DNA of 64,000 nt from Taeniopygia guttata (Eukaryota > Chordata > Aves > Passeriformes > Estrildidae): contig NC_133032.1 of NCBI RefSeq assembly GCF_048771995.1, positions 26,251,501 to 26,315,500 of the forward strand. The letters are read 5' to 3'. Below are positions 1 through 13,300 of the stretch, one piece after another (position 1 is the stretch's first letter; each line of letters starts with the position of its first letter). The translations under genes and the position numbers were made by a program. The notes below the pieces were generated by a model. It worked only from the letters and a program-made list of their open reading frames with translations. It made no database searches and was not told where the DNA came from.

Positions 1-1734
1 ATGGGCTGTTCCCTGCCAAGCCATGCAGAACAATTCCCACAAGTTGCCCCACCTGCCCCACATCATCCCCTGCTCTCTAAAGGTAAACAGTTCCTCCTGT
101 GAGGCTCCAGCATGAACACCTGACTTTGAATTTATAAAATCAGAAATAAGTCACATAGAGTGAATTAACTTGGTGCTAGGAAATGCACTTGTTTCAACTG
201 CAAAGCAAGACACAAGCATTGAAACATTAACCAACATAATTAGGGTTTCCATGAAAGTGAAACCACCTTGTTCTACAGCACTTCAAACTGTTTTATTTTA
301 TGTTACTGATATGCACTTATTTAATGTGTTGGGCTATAGGCTTTTCTGCTTCTTCAATATGGATATAAAAACTCTATGCACTGACACATTTAGTCAATTA
401 GATTGGGAGATAACAGTACATGTGAAATATGTCAAGATCAGGTTTATAATAGGTTTAATGCACTTAAGATAGGTCTGAAGTTGCTACAATAGTGCTAGTA
501 TTAACATTAAAGAACATTATGAATCCTCACCTATTAAAGAAAAAACATTAAACTCACATCTTAAGACTACTGCATTCCAATCTTGTTTTCCATCTAACAT
601 ATGCACATTAAGATGTCCAAGTAGACTCTATTTGTTAAAGAGCTTGTTTTCAGTTGGTATCAGCCTCCAGTTTTTTTAACCAGTTTTCCAGTTGTCAACG
701 TGCCTCCAAGGTTTACACTTGATTAATTAAAGTGTGCTTTCAGCTGCAAACCAGGCAAGTGCCCCGGACACTCCAGGAGCACAGTGCTGCCAGCGCTGGG
801 GAGGGACACGGGCACCCAGCTGCCCCAGCAAGCCCAGCAGCAGCGGCAGTCCTGGTCTGCTGCAGGACAGCAAGGCCTCCCTGGCCATTCCAGCCTCTGG
901 GACCAACTGCCACATCTGCAGACAGATCACGACAGCAGTGCACAGTTTCCCACACTGCTATATAAACTCAGGCCCATTGTACTGTAGCTGAAGATTAAGA
1001 TGGATTTTAGACTGCATTCAAGCTGTGCCCTCGTACCAGCTACATTACTGATAAATCATAGCTTCCTCCCATTAGCTCCTCATATTGGCAGCTTCTACTC
1101 TCATATTCTCACTCCACCTGTTTGATTTTTTTCAAGTCTTCTTACGAGTTTTACTGGATTTATGACTAGTACCACAAATACTACCCTTAAAGGGATGATT
1201 GTTATCTCCTATTCCTTGGTGGGTCTTCAGAGAATACAAACAAAATACATATCACCTTTGTCCACTATTTCTACCCAGTGAAACAAAAAACACACACAAA
1301 ACAACCAAGCTACAAAACTAGCATTTTGTAATGTTTTTCCTGGGACATTACCAACTAGTGGACAACAAGACCTAATATATCTCAGTAATGTAATGTTTGG
1401 AGAAGTTTTTATTGAAATACATCAGTACTAAGTTTATTCAGCTGTTCTCTTCTGCGCTAGTTTATCCAACCAAGTTTATCACTCCTCAACACTGCACTTT
1501 TTCATTAACACAACATTTAAAAAGATTCTGCTGCTAAAACTTTAGAGCGGCTGAACAGACACGGATTTTAAACTCCATCTAACTTAGAACATCGCAGGCA
1601 TCCGTAGCAGCTATGGCACCTTCAGCGCTGACTTCCTAAATAAGTATCTGTTCCTACGCTTGTTCCAATAAACAGAGGAGCAACAGACAACCCGCTGACT
1701 AAACCCCATGGTATTTTAAGGATGCAAGGGCTCT
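1..1734 (-). other. INPP1: Presumed INPP1 intron 1 sequence (left edge)
   Basis: No coding exon is supported here on either strand. The stretch is AT-rich apart from a GC-richer patch at about 730-960. It lies downstream, on the - strand, of the splice donor at 2340, so it should be intron 1 of the - strand gene whose CpG-island promoter follows. None of the short open frames resembles inositol polyphosphate 1-phosphatase, so INPP1 coding exons are expected beyond the left edge. The assignment rests on synteny, not on protein sequence. Confidence 0.4.
730..960. other. GC-rich patch of unknown nature
   Basis: About 230 bases clearly richer in G+C than their surroundings, with many CAG/CTG and CCAGC words, and open in several frames on both strands as expected for GC-rich non-coding DNA. 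It could be an old repeat fragment or a regulatory element; no family is recognised. Confidence 0.3.
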
Positions 1735-2650
1735 GGATCCGAGTGACAGCCACACGTAACGCCACGCCTGGATGCTGGCGGCAAGGAGGAGTGCGGGGAT
1801 GCCTGTGCAGGAGCTCCCGCGGGACACGGCCCGGCCAGCGGCCACCTCCGGGACTACGACTCTTGTCACCGGGGAGGGCAAGGGGGTATTACATGGCTCG
1901 GCCGCAGCACGCTTCAACCAAGATGCTGAGCTTCAGGAGAAGCGGGCCGGCACCCCAGCGAGGCCGGCACCCACCACAGCGGCCGTCAAGGCTGACACAA
2001 CCGGTCACTCCGGGGAGGCGCAGCTGACCGGCCCCGGCGCGGCAGCAAACGCCGCTGGGGAAAAGCTGCGGCGCGGGCCCACGGGCAGCATCCCGGGCGG
2101 CTGCGGGGACGAGGCCCGCCGCCCCGGTGGAAGGCGCTGGAGCCCTGCCGGGGCAGACACCGGGGGAGAACGGCCTCCCCAGCGCGGTGGCTCCCAGCGG
2201 CTCGGTGCGCCACAGCCGGCCCCGGCCGCCCCGCGGAGCCGGTCCCCGCGCAGCGCGGGCAGGGGAGGCGGCGGCGCCCCGCCGGGCGGCTCCGGCTGCC
2301 GGCCCGGCCCCCCGCGCACCGCGGGGCCGCGCTGACTCACCTCGCCCGGGGGCGGCTCCGGGGGGGCGCTCGGCCGGGAGCATCGCAGCCCCTTCCCTGC
2401 CGCCGCGGCTGCTGCGGGCGCCGGCTCCGCGCACCTCCCGCCCCCCGGCCGGGCCGCGCCGCCGCCGCCGCGCAGGGGCGCTGCGGGGAGGGACGGAGCC
2501 GCCCCGCCGCGGGGGGGCCGCCACAGCCCGGCAACGCCTCCGCGGGCCTGCGCTGCGGCCCGGCCGGCACGGCCCTGAGCGGGCACGGCCCGGCCCTCAC
2601 GGGCTGCGGCCGGCTCTGCGCCTCCGCTGGGCCGCGGCAGCGCCTTGGGT
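1735..2650 (-). promoter_or_regulatory. INPP1: CpG island, likely INPP1 promoter
   Basis: This is the densest CpG block in the window, with long C and G runs inside an AT-rich region. The core is about 2030-2640. It contains a good - strand splice donor at 2340 and none that I judge convincing on the + strand, so the principal transcript should run leftward. In human, INPP1 lies next to HIBCH in divergent orientation at a distance of roughly 20 kb, and here about 19 kb separate this island from the HIBCH start. The INPP1 name is therefore a synteny inference; that this is a promoter island is direct from composition. Confidence 0.7.
2341..2620 (-). other. INPP1: Probable non-coding first exon of INPP1
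   Basis: Read on the - strand, the sequence ends in CGGGCGAG followed by GTGAGTCAGC, a strong splice donor whose first intron base is 2340. The upstream boundary is uncertain; the island ends near 2640, where the - strand reads GGAATG then TTTTTAAA, a weak A/T-rich element that could sit just upstream of initiation. Open frames through the exon are GC-composition artefacts without recognisable domains, consistent with a 5' UTR exon. INPP1 encodes inositol polyphosphate 1-phosphatase, a lithium-sensitive cytosolic enzyme; none of its coding sequence is in the window. Confidence 0.5.
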
Positions 2651-5576
2651 TTAAAAACATTCCTGGGCCTCAAGAGCCGAATGACATTCACGGCGCTTCC
2701 TGCTCCTCACAAGTTCCAAACGCATATTACAGCATAAAGAATTAATTACCGTAGTGCCTTTCACAGCCACTGGCATCACCTCTTCCACAGTACTGTTTCT
2801 AGACTTGCACACAAATAAAATTACTTAAATGTTTAAAACAACAGCAACACAAACTTCCCCCCACACTAATTCCTGACGCAAAAAAAGGGAGGGAGGATAA
2901 CTCCTGAGCAACATCTGAGTCGTGCTGCCATATCAAAAGGTCAGTGATGTTAAACTAAGGAAGGGGAATAGTCACGAATTGAAAGGCCAGCCAGAGGTTT
3001 GGGGTGTTTATCAGCCCTGAACCGAACAGGAGGCCCTGAAGCTGTTTGAGGATTAAGCTCAAATTATGGTATTCTTTACACAAGAGTTCCTATCGGGCTC
3101 TGGTCCAAGCAGGTCAATAAAACGAACAAGCTCCCCTGGCCACCTCTCCCAGCGCCACAGCATGGCAGCTTCTGTCCAGGACAGTGACCTGATTGCAGAC
3201 ATAGTTAACTGAGATACCACAGAACAACAACATCACTACTTGCATCTTATTTTGTACCTCCCTTTTCTGAGGGAGGATCCCCCTTTTTTCAAAGAATAAA
3301 ACATAATTTGCATTATTTTGCCCAAGGGAAGAAATTGAGAGAAAACTACAAGTTTGCGTGATTGAGGCAGATGAACAGGAACAGAGGCACGACAGCCATT
3401 TGACTCATTTAATTTTAGTTCTCACCGAAGTGCAAGGGACTCCAGCTGGCATGGAAGGCAATGCTCTCTCTCCAGGTTGTTCCCCTGCCATGGCAACACA
3501 TCAGTGGGGCACGATCTCTGTAGACAGATTCACCTGCCACTGTGGACAGCGTCCCATTAACATCCTGCCTACCTCTACAGTAAAGGCTTCTCCTGAAGGA
3601 GGCAGGAGACAAAGCTATTTCCTAGTGGAGATGACCTGGGGCAGGAGAAGGCTTGTTTATCATCTGTCTCTGGAAGGATTTTTAGAGTTCGTCATCTCTG
3701 AGAATCTCCCCCATGGCTAATTAACCATAAAGAGAAACCACGTCTGAGACCAGGAGTGCAGGCCTCCTGTAACCTTGCAGAATTCAGAGACAGACAATTA
3801 TCAGCTCATGTAGTGGGGCTTTTACTACAAAATGGCACTGTAATAAACCAGATCTAAGCTCCAAACAAAATTATTTCATCTTGATGGAGTCTATTCTGGC
3901 AAATTACTACAAAAGCTTTTAGGGAGAGCATGTAATTCAACTAATTTGCAGTCACTGATTGTCAACTGAAAAGGAAAAACAGGTCTTTGTAGTCAAAGAC
4001 TACATTTTACTGAGGTCTTAAAAGCAGTTTTTCTCTAATCTCTGATAACTTCAGTGTTGCCCATCACACTAGGAATGTGACCATCTTCTGCAGCCTTGCT
4101 TGGAGCTGTGTTTTTAAGTACTTGCATTGTCATAATCCCCCTTCCTTCTACTTGGTCTCAGAAGTGCCAGGGTAATTTCCTAAATAAAATGTTTAAAAAA
4201 TTAAATATTTAAATGCTCTTTGAATAGAGGAATCAGGACCAAATACATAACATTTCTTTGTAGGCTGCTGCATAACCTGAGATGTGAACAAGAAGTTACA
4301 TCTGAGGACCAGAGAATAGAATATGACCAATAAAGAGCAATGTACAATGTTTTTATACTTATATATACAAAACGGTTTCTTACTGCGTTTAAAGCCCAAC
4401 CCATCCCCAGCTGAGTGTGGTGAGGTGAGTATTGTGAAAAGCCTGAGCACAGAACAGCATTATTCCAGCCTGACAAGCTGCTCTAGCCTGGGCAGAACTG
4501 AACATAGCAGGGGCTCAGCATGGTTATTTATTTCAGCCAGGCTGTGTGTAAATAGCTGGATTGCAGCCTGTTACAAATTACTACACTTGCTCGGAGTTTT
4601 TTCAGCTAGGAAAATGAGGATTAGAAAAAATGGACAAACTGCTGCACTGTTCACAAACTGTTCTAATGTATCTATCACAAATATTTCTAGTCAAAGCAGT
4701 CTTCAGAGAAAAGGAAATGTTGTTTTAAATTACTTGATGTAAAAAGGTTTTTTTTTCAAATAGTTCCTAGTATGAAACAAAACAAAAAGCTGAGTAAGGT
4801 TTAAAATACATTCAAATTATCTAAATATCTCTTTTTCAAAAACCTCAAGCTCTGAATGACAGTAAAAGGGGGTATATAAATGTGATATACCAAAAACAGT
4901 CTTCTTCTTTTAGCTAAGACAGTGACACTAATAAATATGTACATGACCACTGGATATTCTAAAATTCAAAAGTCATACTTTCTAAAATTAATATAAATTA
5001 TACATAAACATGCAATATAAAAATTTCTGTACTATAAACACACACCTGGGTTAATTTATCCATGCCTTTGGATTTCTGTGGGATTTTGTTTCAATACATA
5101 TGTTATTTTATAAAGAGTTTGATTTGTGTTCCCCATAAAACTTGACCATATCTCATGGTGAGAATGCTTGCCAAAAATAGTTACAAATGTTTAATGGCTT
5201 AAAAACAAAAGAACCAAATTTAATGTCTAAAAGAAAGCAACAAATAAACTGAAAAATTAAAGCAAAGTAGTTATCTTTTAAAAGAAAAATAAAATTAATT
5301 ACAAATATCTGCTAGGATTGCACATAGATAGCCAGTAGACTATGTAGATTAATAGTAGACTTTGCTTGAAAAGGACAAGGTGGTGTCAGCTGACTCCATC
5401 ATTTGTTCCTTAGATTAGAGGGGAAATAAAGTAAATATGGTTTCTAGGAGGTTAAATTTTCATGTTTAGAAAAACTTACTGGTTTCTCTAATAAGCTGGG
5501 ACTGTACTTTGAAATCAAGAATTTCTGGTTGATATAAAATATTCTACTGTCCTTTGGCAGCTTTTAACTCTGAGCC

Positions 5577-5633
5577 AAAAAAAAAAAAAAAAAAAAACAA
5601 CCAAAAAAAACCAACCAAACCCAAAACCAAACA
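5577..5633. repeat. A-rich simple repeat
   Basis: A run of 21 A followed by ACCAACCAAA-like units. It could be a low-complexity tract or the tail of an unrecognised retroposon; no element body or target-site duplication was recognised to its left. Confidence 0.8.
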
Positions 5634-6410
5634 ATCATTTACATCAGTCAGATTAGAAAGATAAGTTTAAGGTGAGATTTATGCTGCTAGGACTTGTTCC
5701 AGAATACAGTGAAGTCAACAGAAAAGCTTTTCTTTCCATGAGACCTTTATTATAATTTGCATAACATGAAAACTACTTTTTAGAGTCAATCCTTTGCTAG
5801 GAGAGGCATTGCATTAAGGCAGCTATGACATTCATTTATTCCTTTTGTGGAAGTTCTTTATAATACAACAGTTTGTACGTATCCCAGGGTAAATCTGGGA
5901 AGACTAAGTTAGCATGAGGAACAGTGTGACTTTTCCTTACTTCTTCAAAGACTAAAAGCAGTTACATTACCAGTTAGAGAAAAATCCTAACAGAGGAGCT
6001 GAGAAACAGTCACCAAGTGAATCAGCAAATCAGGCACAGCTGCAACAATGTTAATGGTAACCAAGGACAAATTATTCACTGCCAGCAAGGCAACCAGAGC
6101 AGTGGTCTGTCCGGTTTGGCAGGGAAACAGTATTCTCTTCCTCTGAATTTTAATCTAACACTTTCAGAAGCATTACATTCATTAGCAAAGGGGGAGCAAT
6201 GCACAACACCAAAGACAGAAACTGTGCTACTGTGACTATCTTTACTGTGTGTGTATACACCAACTTTTCCCTACTAGATAGGCTTTTTTTCCCCCCTTGA
6301 ATTCAGATTTGTCTTTGCATGGTGTCTGCTTATCCAGTAATGAACCTATCCTCACCTCAAGACCTTTGAACCCACTGGCAGATATTAAATTTGGTGGGCA
6401 CAAATATTAA

Positions 6411-6445
6411 GTTCCTACAACATAGTGTGTTCCTACAACACAGTG
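6411..6445. repeat. Two-copy 17-bp tandem repeat
   Basis: GTTCCTACAACATAGTG at 6411-6427 is followed after one base by GTTCCTACAACACAGTG at 6429-6445, one mismatch apart. A short local duplication in non-coding DNA. Confidence 0.8.
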
Positions 6446-9400
6446 CAGAAAAGAAAGGCAAGACAGTGCCCTCCATGAGAGAAAATTCCAGGGTAGGAAC
6501 TCCACAGTGTCCAGTGCCCATTTGTCCAGTGAATGACACTGTGCCTGAGCAGCAGTGAAGAACTTGGAGGCAGGTAGGGGAATAGAGGAGGGAACTTGAG
6601 AAAAATCAGAGGAAACAGGTGAGACATTTAAAATGGTGACACAGGGGAGTGCAAGGAATTTGCATTTGTAAAAATACAAATACACACACCTGTAGGAAAT
6701 ACTGCTTCATTGGTTTTGCTGTCCACAGCACAAATGTTTAAGTTGCGCAGCTGACAACATTGATGGCATGATGAATAGATGCAAAAATATGATGTCCTCG
6801 ATCCTGTCATGAGCCTCCAGACTGGGAAGTGTGCAAAACCCTGCTGACCCTGTAGTCCAGGCAGGAGCTAGAGACAATTTATACTATTTATCCACTGAAC
6901 CTGCAATGAATTCTGTATTGGCCTGTCTTCACAGAGGGAAGGAAGCTTAACTGGCCAGAGCTTAGAGATGGATCTACTTAGACCCTCTGGGATCCCCAGT
7001 AGGGGGTGCCCAGAAAAAAATCCAGCTTTTAAAACTTAAAAGGATAGCTCCCACATGATCGTACATCTTATTCTAACTAAACACCAGAAATGTTAAAATT
7101 AAAATGCAAAATGAGTATGGCAGGCAAAGCAGTTAAAAGTGTGGCACTTCCTCCTACCCCCTCTGCCCACTAAGTCCTTGCACAATGATTCCTTACTTCT
7201 ACATGACTTTAGTAAAACAAATGTATGTTTTTTATGCTGTGTTCTGAGTGTACCAAGCACCTCCTGAGACTCATGTTTGATGGCTGCAGGTATGTGACCA
7301 AGGGATAGCAAACTGACCACTTCTCTGATCTCTAGGAACTTCCTTCTATCCCAGCTGAGAGCAAGAGGTTGAGCAAACACCAGCACTGCAGCAAGAAATT
7401 CTTTACTATTACTGTCCTTTACATCCATAAAATAAATGCATAAAGGGTCAGATATCCCTGCTTGCCTAATTATTAGTCAATGACTTGAAGTCAATGGGAA
7501 TTTGAGTTCTCTGCTCTTAAAAATGTTTTATTTCTGAAAATAACTTTTAAATGAAATACCATACCATTGCATGGCAAAATATTCCCTGACCAAAAGAAAT
7601 TTAAATTGAGGTTGCATATTTTTCATATGGAAAGACTATTCAAGAAAATTACTTCTGATTTTATGCAGCACTACATATTCTTCTCTTTTAATAAAAGGAC
7701 TAGTTCTCTCAATTTATATGGCTTAAAAAATTTAGTGATAACTCAGAGCACTTTTCATTTGAACTGGTTTTTGTTCATTTTAATCAGAGGCGAGTGTAGT
7801 CATGTAGTCTTATGTCTCTGCTTAAATTCCTATTTTCTACAATGTAGTTTTATAAACCTGAACCAAGACTAAGGCATTTTTGTTTAGTACCTGTAAATTT
7901 AAGTGACACGAGCAGTGAAATAATCTTTTGTACTGAGCTACACATTGCACTGAATTCAGACCAAGGGTAGCTGCTGATTTCAGAGGACTCACATCTGAAT
8001 CTCTCTAGAGCTGAATTTGCCTCAGTATCAATAATAGCAGTAAATGTCACTTTTCTTACAGAAGGGAGTCACAATTAGCCAAGCTATCTATCCCCTTTTC
8101 CCCGAAAGCATAGTGATCTTTTTATTCCATATTTCCTCTCAGCACCTCCAACATAACTGATTGGTTAACAGGAGAACATCCAAGCAGTATTAGTAGTTGA
8201 ATTTAGTTTCTAGATGAATTTCAAACGGGTCCCTCCCCTCAAAGTGTGGAAAGAATGAGCAATTTACTGATGCCCTTCTCAAACTCTCATGATGTCCTCA
8301 CTGTAAAGAACAAAGGCCCTGAGTACTTAAGTCTCAGTAAAAGGATTGCTACAGACATCAGTTTCACTGGGACTCAAAGCAGTATCTCTGATCAGAAGTG
8401 ATTGTGAAATAAATAGAAACTTTTTTGACAGATTGAAGGACTCAGCTATTGAAAATGTGTTTAGGACGGGTAAACTATATTGCCAGTCATGCCATGGAAT
8501 AATAGCAGATTTAATGCTCTCTGATAATATTAAATAACACAGTTACATTTTTTTTCAATTTTTGTATTCTCTTTTCTGGTTGCAAAGAAAAATCTTTAAT
8601 AACATCCAAGAAATATTTTAGATGTTTTCTTTTTAGGGCTATAAGTGAGACAATTTGTAAAGGTACAAATTTTTCCATAAATACTGTACACTGCTATTTA
8701 CTTGTTTCCTACAATAACCCAGTTATCACAATGTATTTAAGACAGCATATTGTAGTATTCCCAGTGGAAAGCTTCAGAACATCTGTTTGTTTCAGAGTCT
8801 GGAACTGAAGATAAAAATAAGACAAACAAAATCTCAGAAGATATTAATAGTTCCATACTTATCGAGCTCATTAATAAATTCTTCCACAGCAATGTTTCTG
8901 TTCCTAACCTGGAAACAAAATTATTGACAGTTAAAATAAACCAACACATGTTTAGTTTTCAACAGAATGCTAATTTAGGTTTGAAGGACCTGATTCTGCA
9001 GTGTGTACTGGCCTAAAGTTCTGCTACAACAGCTAGGGACAGACTTCAGGCAAAGACCAGATCCTACCCTGGTGGTTTGTGTTTGGCAAGGATTAAGAAT
9101 GGATAGCTTATTTAAACTAGTTGCCATTATATAGCTACTGTGATATAGCCTGGTTTCAGGAAGCAGCTCTTCTTTAAGGCTGAAACATATATTTGAGAAA
9201 GTTTGTTCCTTCCATTTAATGTCTTATTTTACCCACAGTTACCAAAGCATCTTTCTCAGTTTTTCTAACAGAATTATATTGTCAAGTATAAGAAAATGGA
9301 CCTCAGCTATTTGTATATGGCTGGGGGAACAACACCACTCCCAGGTATCAGGTTTCAGTGCAGGACAGCTACTCGTTTTTCTGAAGTCTGTTCAGAAGTG

Positions 9401-10281
9401 TCCGCAGGATCTAAATGACCTTACAAAGGAATTTCTCAAACAGAAACAAAAGGATATTGAACTGCTTCCCAGTTCTGATTTTTTCACTGCCTTATACGAC
9501 AAGGTCAAGCTTTCAGCCATATTCTATGGCACCTCACTAAAGGTGGTTTGGAGGCAAAGTGGAAAAAGGGAGCAAATTTGATGAATGTTGTCAATTCAGA
9601 GTGCACAAGTACTGCCAGAAAAACTATGGTGTAAAAGTTAAACATTCTGATTTAGTGTCTCTACAGTTTATAAAAGAGTAACTGCTTCTGGTGTTTTAGC
9701 TTTGCAGTGAGGAACAGCAAAGTGCCTCCTTCTCACGTCATTGAGCTGAGAGCTTGCAGGGACCAGGCTGGATGTCACTCACTGCTTGGCACCGTGACCA
9801 AAAGTGCCACCTGATTCCACCTGGCTGTTCCCCCCTGCTGCACAAAGAGCACAGTGGCTAATAAAGGATTTCAAACAGAGCACTTCTACTCAAGGAGACA
9901 GCTGGAATCTCAATCCACCATCTAAATTTTTCAGTGAAGCTTTTACACTTTTCCATTGTCTTAGTCTCTTGCAGATTGCAATCTATTTATAACAGCTCAG
10001 CTATTTCTAAACCTCAAGCAGACAGAAAACGGATGCGTCATTGCAAGAATATGCCTTTGAAATGGCTGGGTGGGAAAAGAAAAAAAAAATCCAAAACACA
10101 GGAAGGTGACAAAAGTAAAAAAAAAAATATAGTCTTTGTCTATGCAACACTATTAACATTCCTTACCCTTTTTCTGTCATATCTCCTGACTTCCTAAATC
10201 AGCACATCAACTATGAATTCTAAGTACCTGTGCTTTTTAAAGTCATTTACTAATTCCTTTTCTTCTTTCCATTCTCTTCCC

Positions 10282-10305
10282 CTATAAATAGTTCTATAAA
10301 TAGTT
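10282..10305. promoter_or_regulatory. Tandem pair of MEF2-like sites
   Basis: CTATAAATAGTT occurs twice in direct, gap-free tandem (10282-10293 and 10294-10305). Each copy contains CTATAAATAG, which fits the MEF2 consensus CTA(A/T)4TAG exactly. The element lies about 11 kb upstream of the HIBCH start. The motif match is seen directly; activity as an enhancer is inference, and the core also resembles a TATA box. Confidence 0.4.
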
Positions 10306-13300
10306 GAGTAAAGGCCTTTTGCCTGCAGAGTTAGACGATTTTATCTGCTTTTCAGATTTACAACCTAACTCCCTGAGGACTTCTTGTATTGCTACAGCAT
10401 GCTGTTAAATCTTTGTTACCAGAAGGTTCAGAACTGTCAAAGCACCTATGAGGGAGGAAAAAAAATCATTATATGTGCAAATCCAATTGCAAAGTAAGGG
10501 ATAATTCTATTTTAGCATAATACATGGTTTTATTTTTTTCACACGTAGAGAAATTCAGACATGGATTTTGTAAGATTTACAGGGAAAAAAATCAGGATGC
10601 TCTCCTCCTTTCAAAAAGAATATGTTAGTGTTAGAAAGGTTCCAGGAATGATGCTCACAAGTTTGGACTGACTTCTCTGCCTGGAAAAGCTGAGTAGTCT
10701 AGTATTTACCAGTCAGATAAATAGGATAATTAGCAGGGATATAGCGGATGTACAAAGTCCTGAATTGGAGAAGGCAAATTCATTTACTCTTTCTTCTCAC
10801 ACATGGAAAATGAAACATCAAATGAAGCTACAGGAGACCTGTAGGAGACTTGTCCAAAACTTGCCAAGATACTGTGGATGCTAAAGGTTTGTCAAGTGCC
10901 AGCAAAGGAACATGCAGAGAAGAGAAATCCCCAGGCTACTGGATTTTTTGTTTCCAAGACCTGTAATTTTCTGGGGAACAACTAAAAGGTACTAGAATAA
11001 CAATAAATTAATACTTCTCCAAAAATTTGTATCACAATTTACTTCCCCTTCAGTTTTTCAAAATATCTTACCTTTCAAGGTTTTGCAGGTCTCCTTTGGG
11101 CCACAGGTGGTTTCATGAGCCCTGCAGTTCCCTGGTCCACCGTATAGTAAACATCACTAATCCTTGTACTTTGCCTTAAAAATTGTTTGCAGATGTACTG
11201 AGTTGGGGAAGAATTTTTCCTATTCCAGAATGGCAGAGCTATTCTTATTTATGTAAAGTAGCAGCATTTCCTATCTGAGTGACAGAAGGAGAAGCCAGAG
11301 CAAGCTATCAATCAGCAGCTGGCCCCTCCTTCTCATCAGCTGTATCTAAGTAGTAGTCAAATGTTCCTCGTGTCTTCCATAGCCTTGGCCACTGATAGCA
11401 GGAACAGCAGGGAATGTTAAGGAAAGCCTAAGGTCTCAGTTTCTTTCTTTGTAGTATGTGTGCTGAAAAACATAACTACAGAGAGTGCAAATGCCATCAG
11501 CTCTGAACTGTAGGGGGGTTTTGTTGTTCAGGTTGAAGTGGAATAAAAAAGTTAAACAATTAAACTAAACACTATGGTGTACAATTGTGAATCAACCCCC
11601 CAGATGCCTAAAACCCCTTCAGACAGCATTCTCACAAGACTTCTAATCTTGAAAATTCTTCAGTAAACTGTGTTATTTATAATTTTCATTGGCAAAAATG
11701 AAAATGTGGATAGACACAAATGTACGTGACACATGGGCTGTCTATCTACCTTGTATGTTTCACTTCCTGATTTAGTAACTTAAGCATAAACTAGCATTCC
11801 AAACAGCAATACTGGAAAAGAATTTCAAATACTTCAAACGGCAATGTATATTAAATTTTGGTCCAACAGCACCAAATTTTAAACTAAAATAGTATCACTA
11901 AAACAGAATGCAGTAATTAGTTTACAAAACTTATCTTACTCATCTTTAACCTTATAAGCGAAACAAAACTGGTAAACCTCTGGACTTGAGCAGGGTGGGG
12001 GGTGATCCTGCAACAACAATGTCTGAACAAATACTCATAGTTCATACAGAAAAGGTGCAAGAGGAGGAAATGGATATGGGAAGGTTGGTTACTAATTAAC
12101 CCAGGCCAATTTGGGAAAGGGAGACAGAAATGGAACAAAACTGCAGGTTCAATGTAGCTATTCCCTGAGCTAAAGCTCTTCAGAAACACATCTGAATGAT
12201 ATTTTTTTCTGAGATAAGTAGACAGTACTCACATTCTACATGTTAGATAGGTGTGAAGGATTCTAACAGATCTGCAAAGAGTTCCTCCTCTTGGAAAAGT
12301 GAAGGTTACACAGTGGGGGTCACTGCAGTCAAGTTTCTGGGTGCTGAAGTCACATCTTGAAGGGAGAATGTTTTCCTTCACCTCCCAGAATGATGACACA
12401 TATTCTGGAGAGAACAGCTCTGGTTGTTATTCTGCAGTGACAAAGTCACAACCCATTGTTGCAGTCATTCTGTGGTGAGTAATTATGGTACCTACAAGCA
12501 CTATGACTGATTACTGTGAATAACTAACACAAGCAAATCAGTTCCTGGGAAACAGACAGATGATTGCAAATACCACACAACCACCTGAAATGACATACTG
12601 GAGAACATGATGGAGTGTGGGTCTTTTTACTTCTGTAAATATAAATGCTAAGCTTTTTTCTTTACTTAAAAAGTAAAGAAGGTGGGAAATTCTTAGGTGG
12701 GAAATTTCCTCAGAAGAAAAGATAAATTGAGAGACTCCTGTGGAGAGAAGTGTGGCTGAGTGAGCACATTTTAGTACATGGAGGATTTGTTTGTCCTGTG
12801 CTAAAAAAACAGGCTCATTGCCTTCTGCAGAACTGGGTAACAGCTGGCAGAGTTACAGGCTCATGTGAGGCCATGGTCAAATTATTTGCTTGGAAAGAAA
12901 AAGCATACATCCCTTGTAACACAGACCCTTTAAAATATCAGTTTATAGCAGTTTACAGAACAGTTTTCTTTAAGATGTAACAGAAAAATAGATTTCCTGT
13001 GTTGATTTGTAAAGCAACACAGAAATTCAAAGCATCTGAACCTTCTTCTTCTGGATCCCATAATCCTGGGTCATTGTGCTATGTGGCTTTTTACGGATAC
13101 ATGCACTGCAGACATAAACTATATGTTTTAGCTCACTAATAGGAGCAATGACAAGATGCCATTTGTTATCACCAGTGTATGGTGTCCTACTGTGTCAACT
13201 AAAAGGTTAATGTTGATATTACAATGAAACAGATGACTTTCTTCACTTCGCAGAAGTGAGAACTAAAATAGAAGAGTGAAAGAGCAACAAAGTAATTTCT

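Noticed and set aside
1772..2691. Long open frames on both strands of the left CpG island (up to 228 codons).
   Set aside because: They overlap in several frames and consist of Pro/Arg/Gly/Ala-rich sequence typical of GC-rich non-coding DNA, and a 5' UTR exon with a splice donor explains the region better.
3358..3720. A 120-codon + strand open frame.
   Set aside because: No domain, no recognisable similarity and no flanking exon structure; a frame of this length is possible by chance in 64 kb.
9219..9581. A 120-codon + strand open frame.
   Set aside because: No domain recognised, low-complexity start and no splice context.
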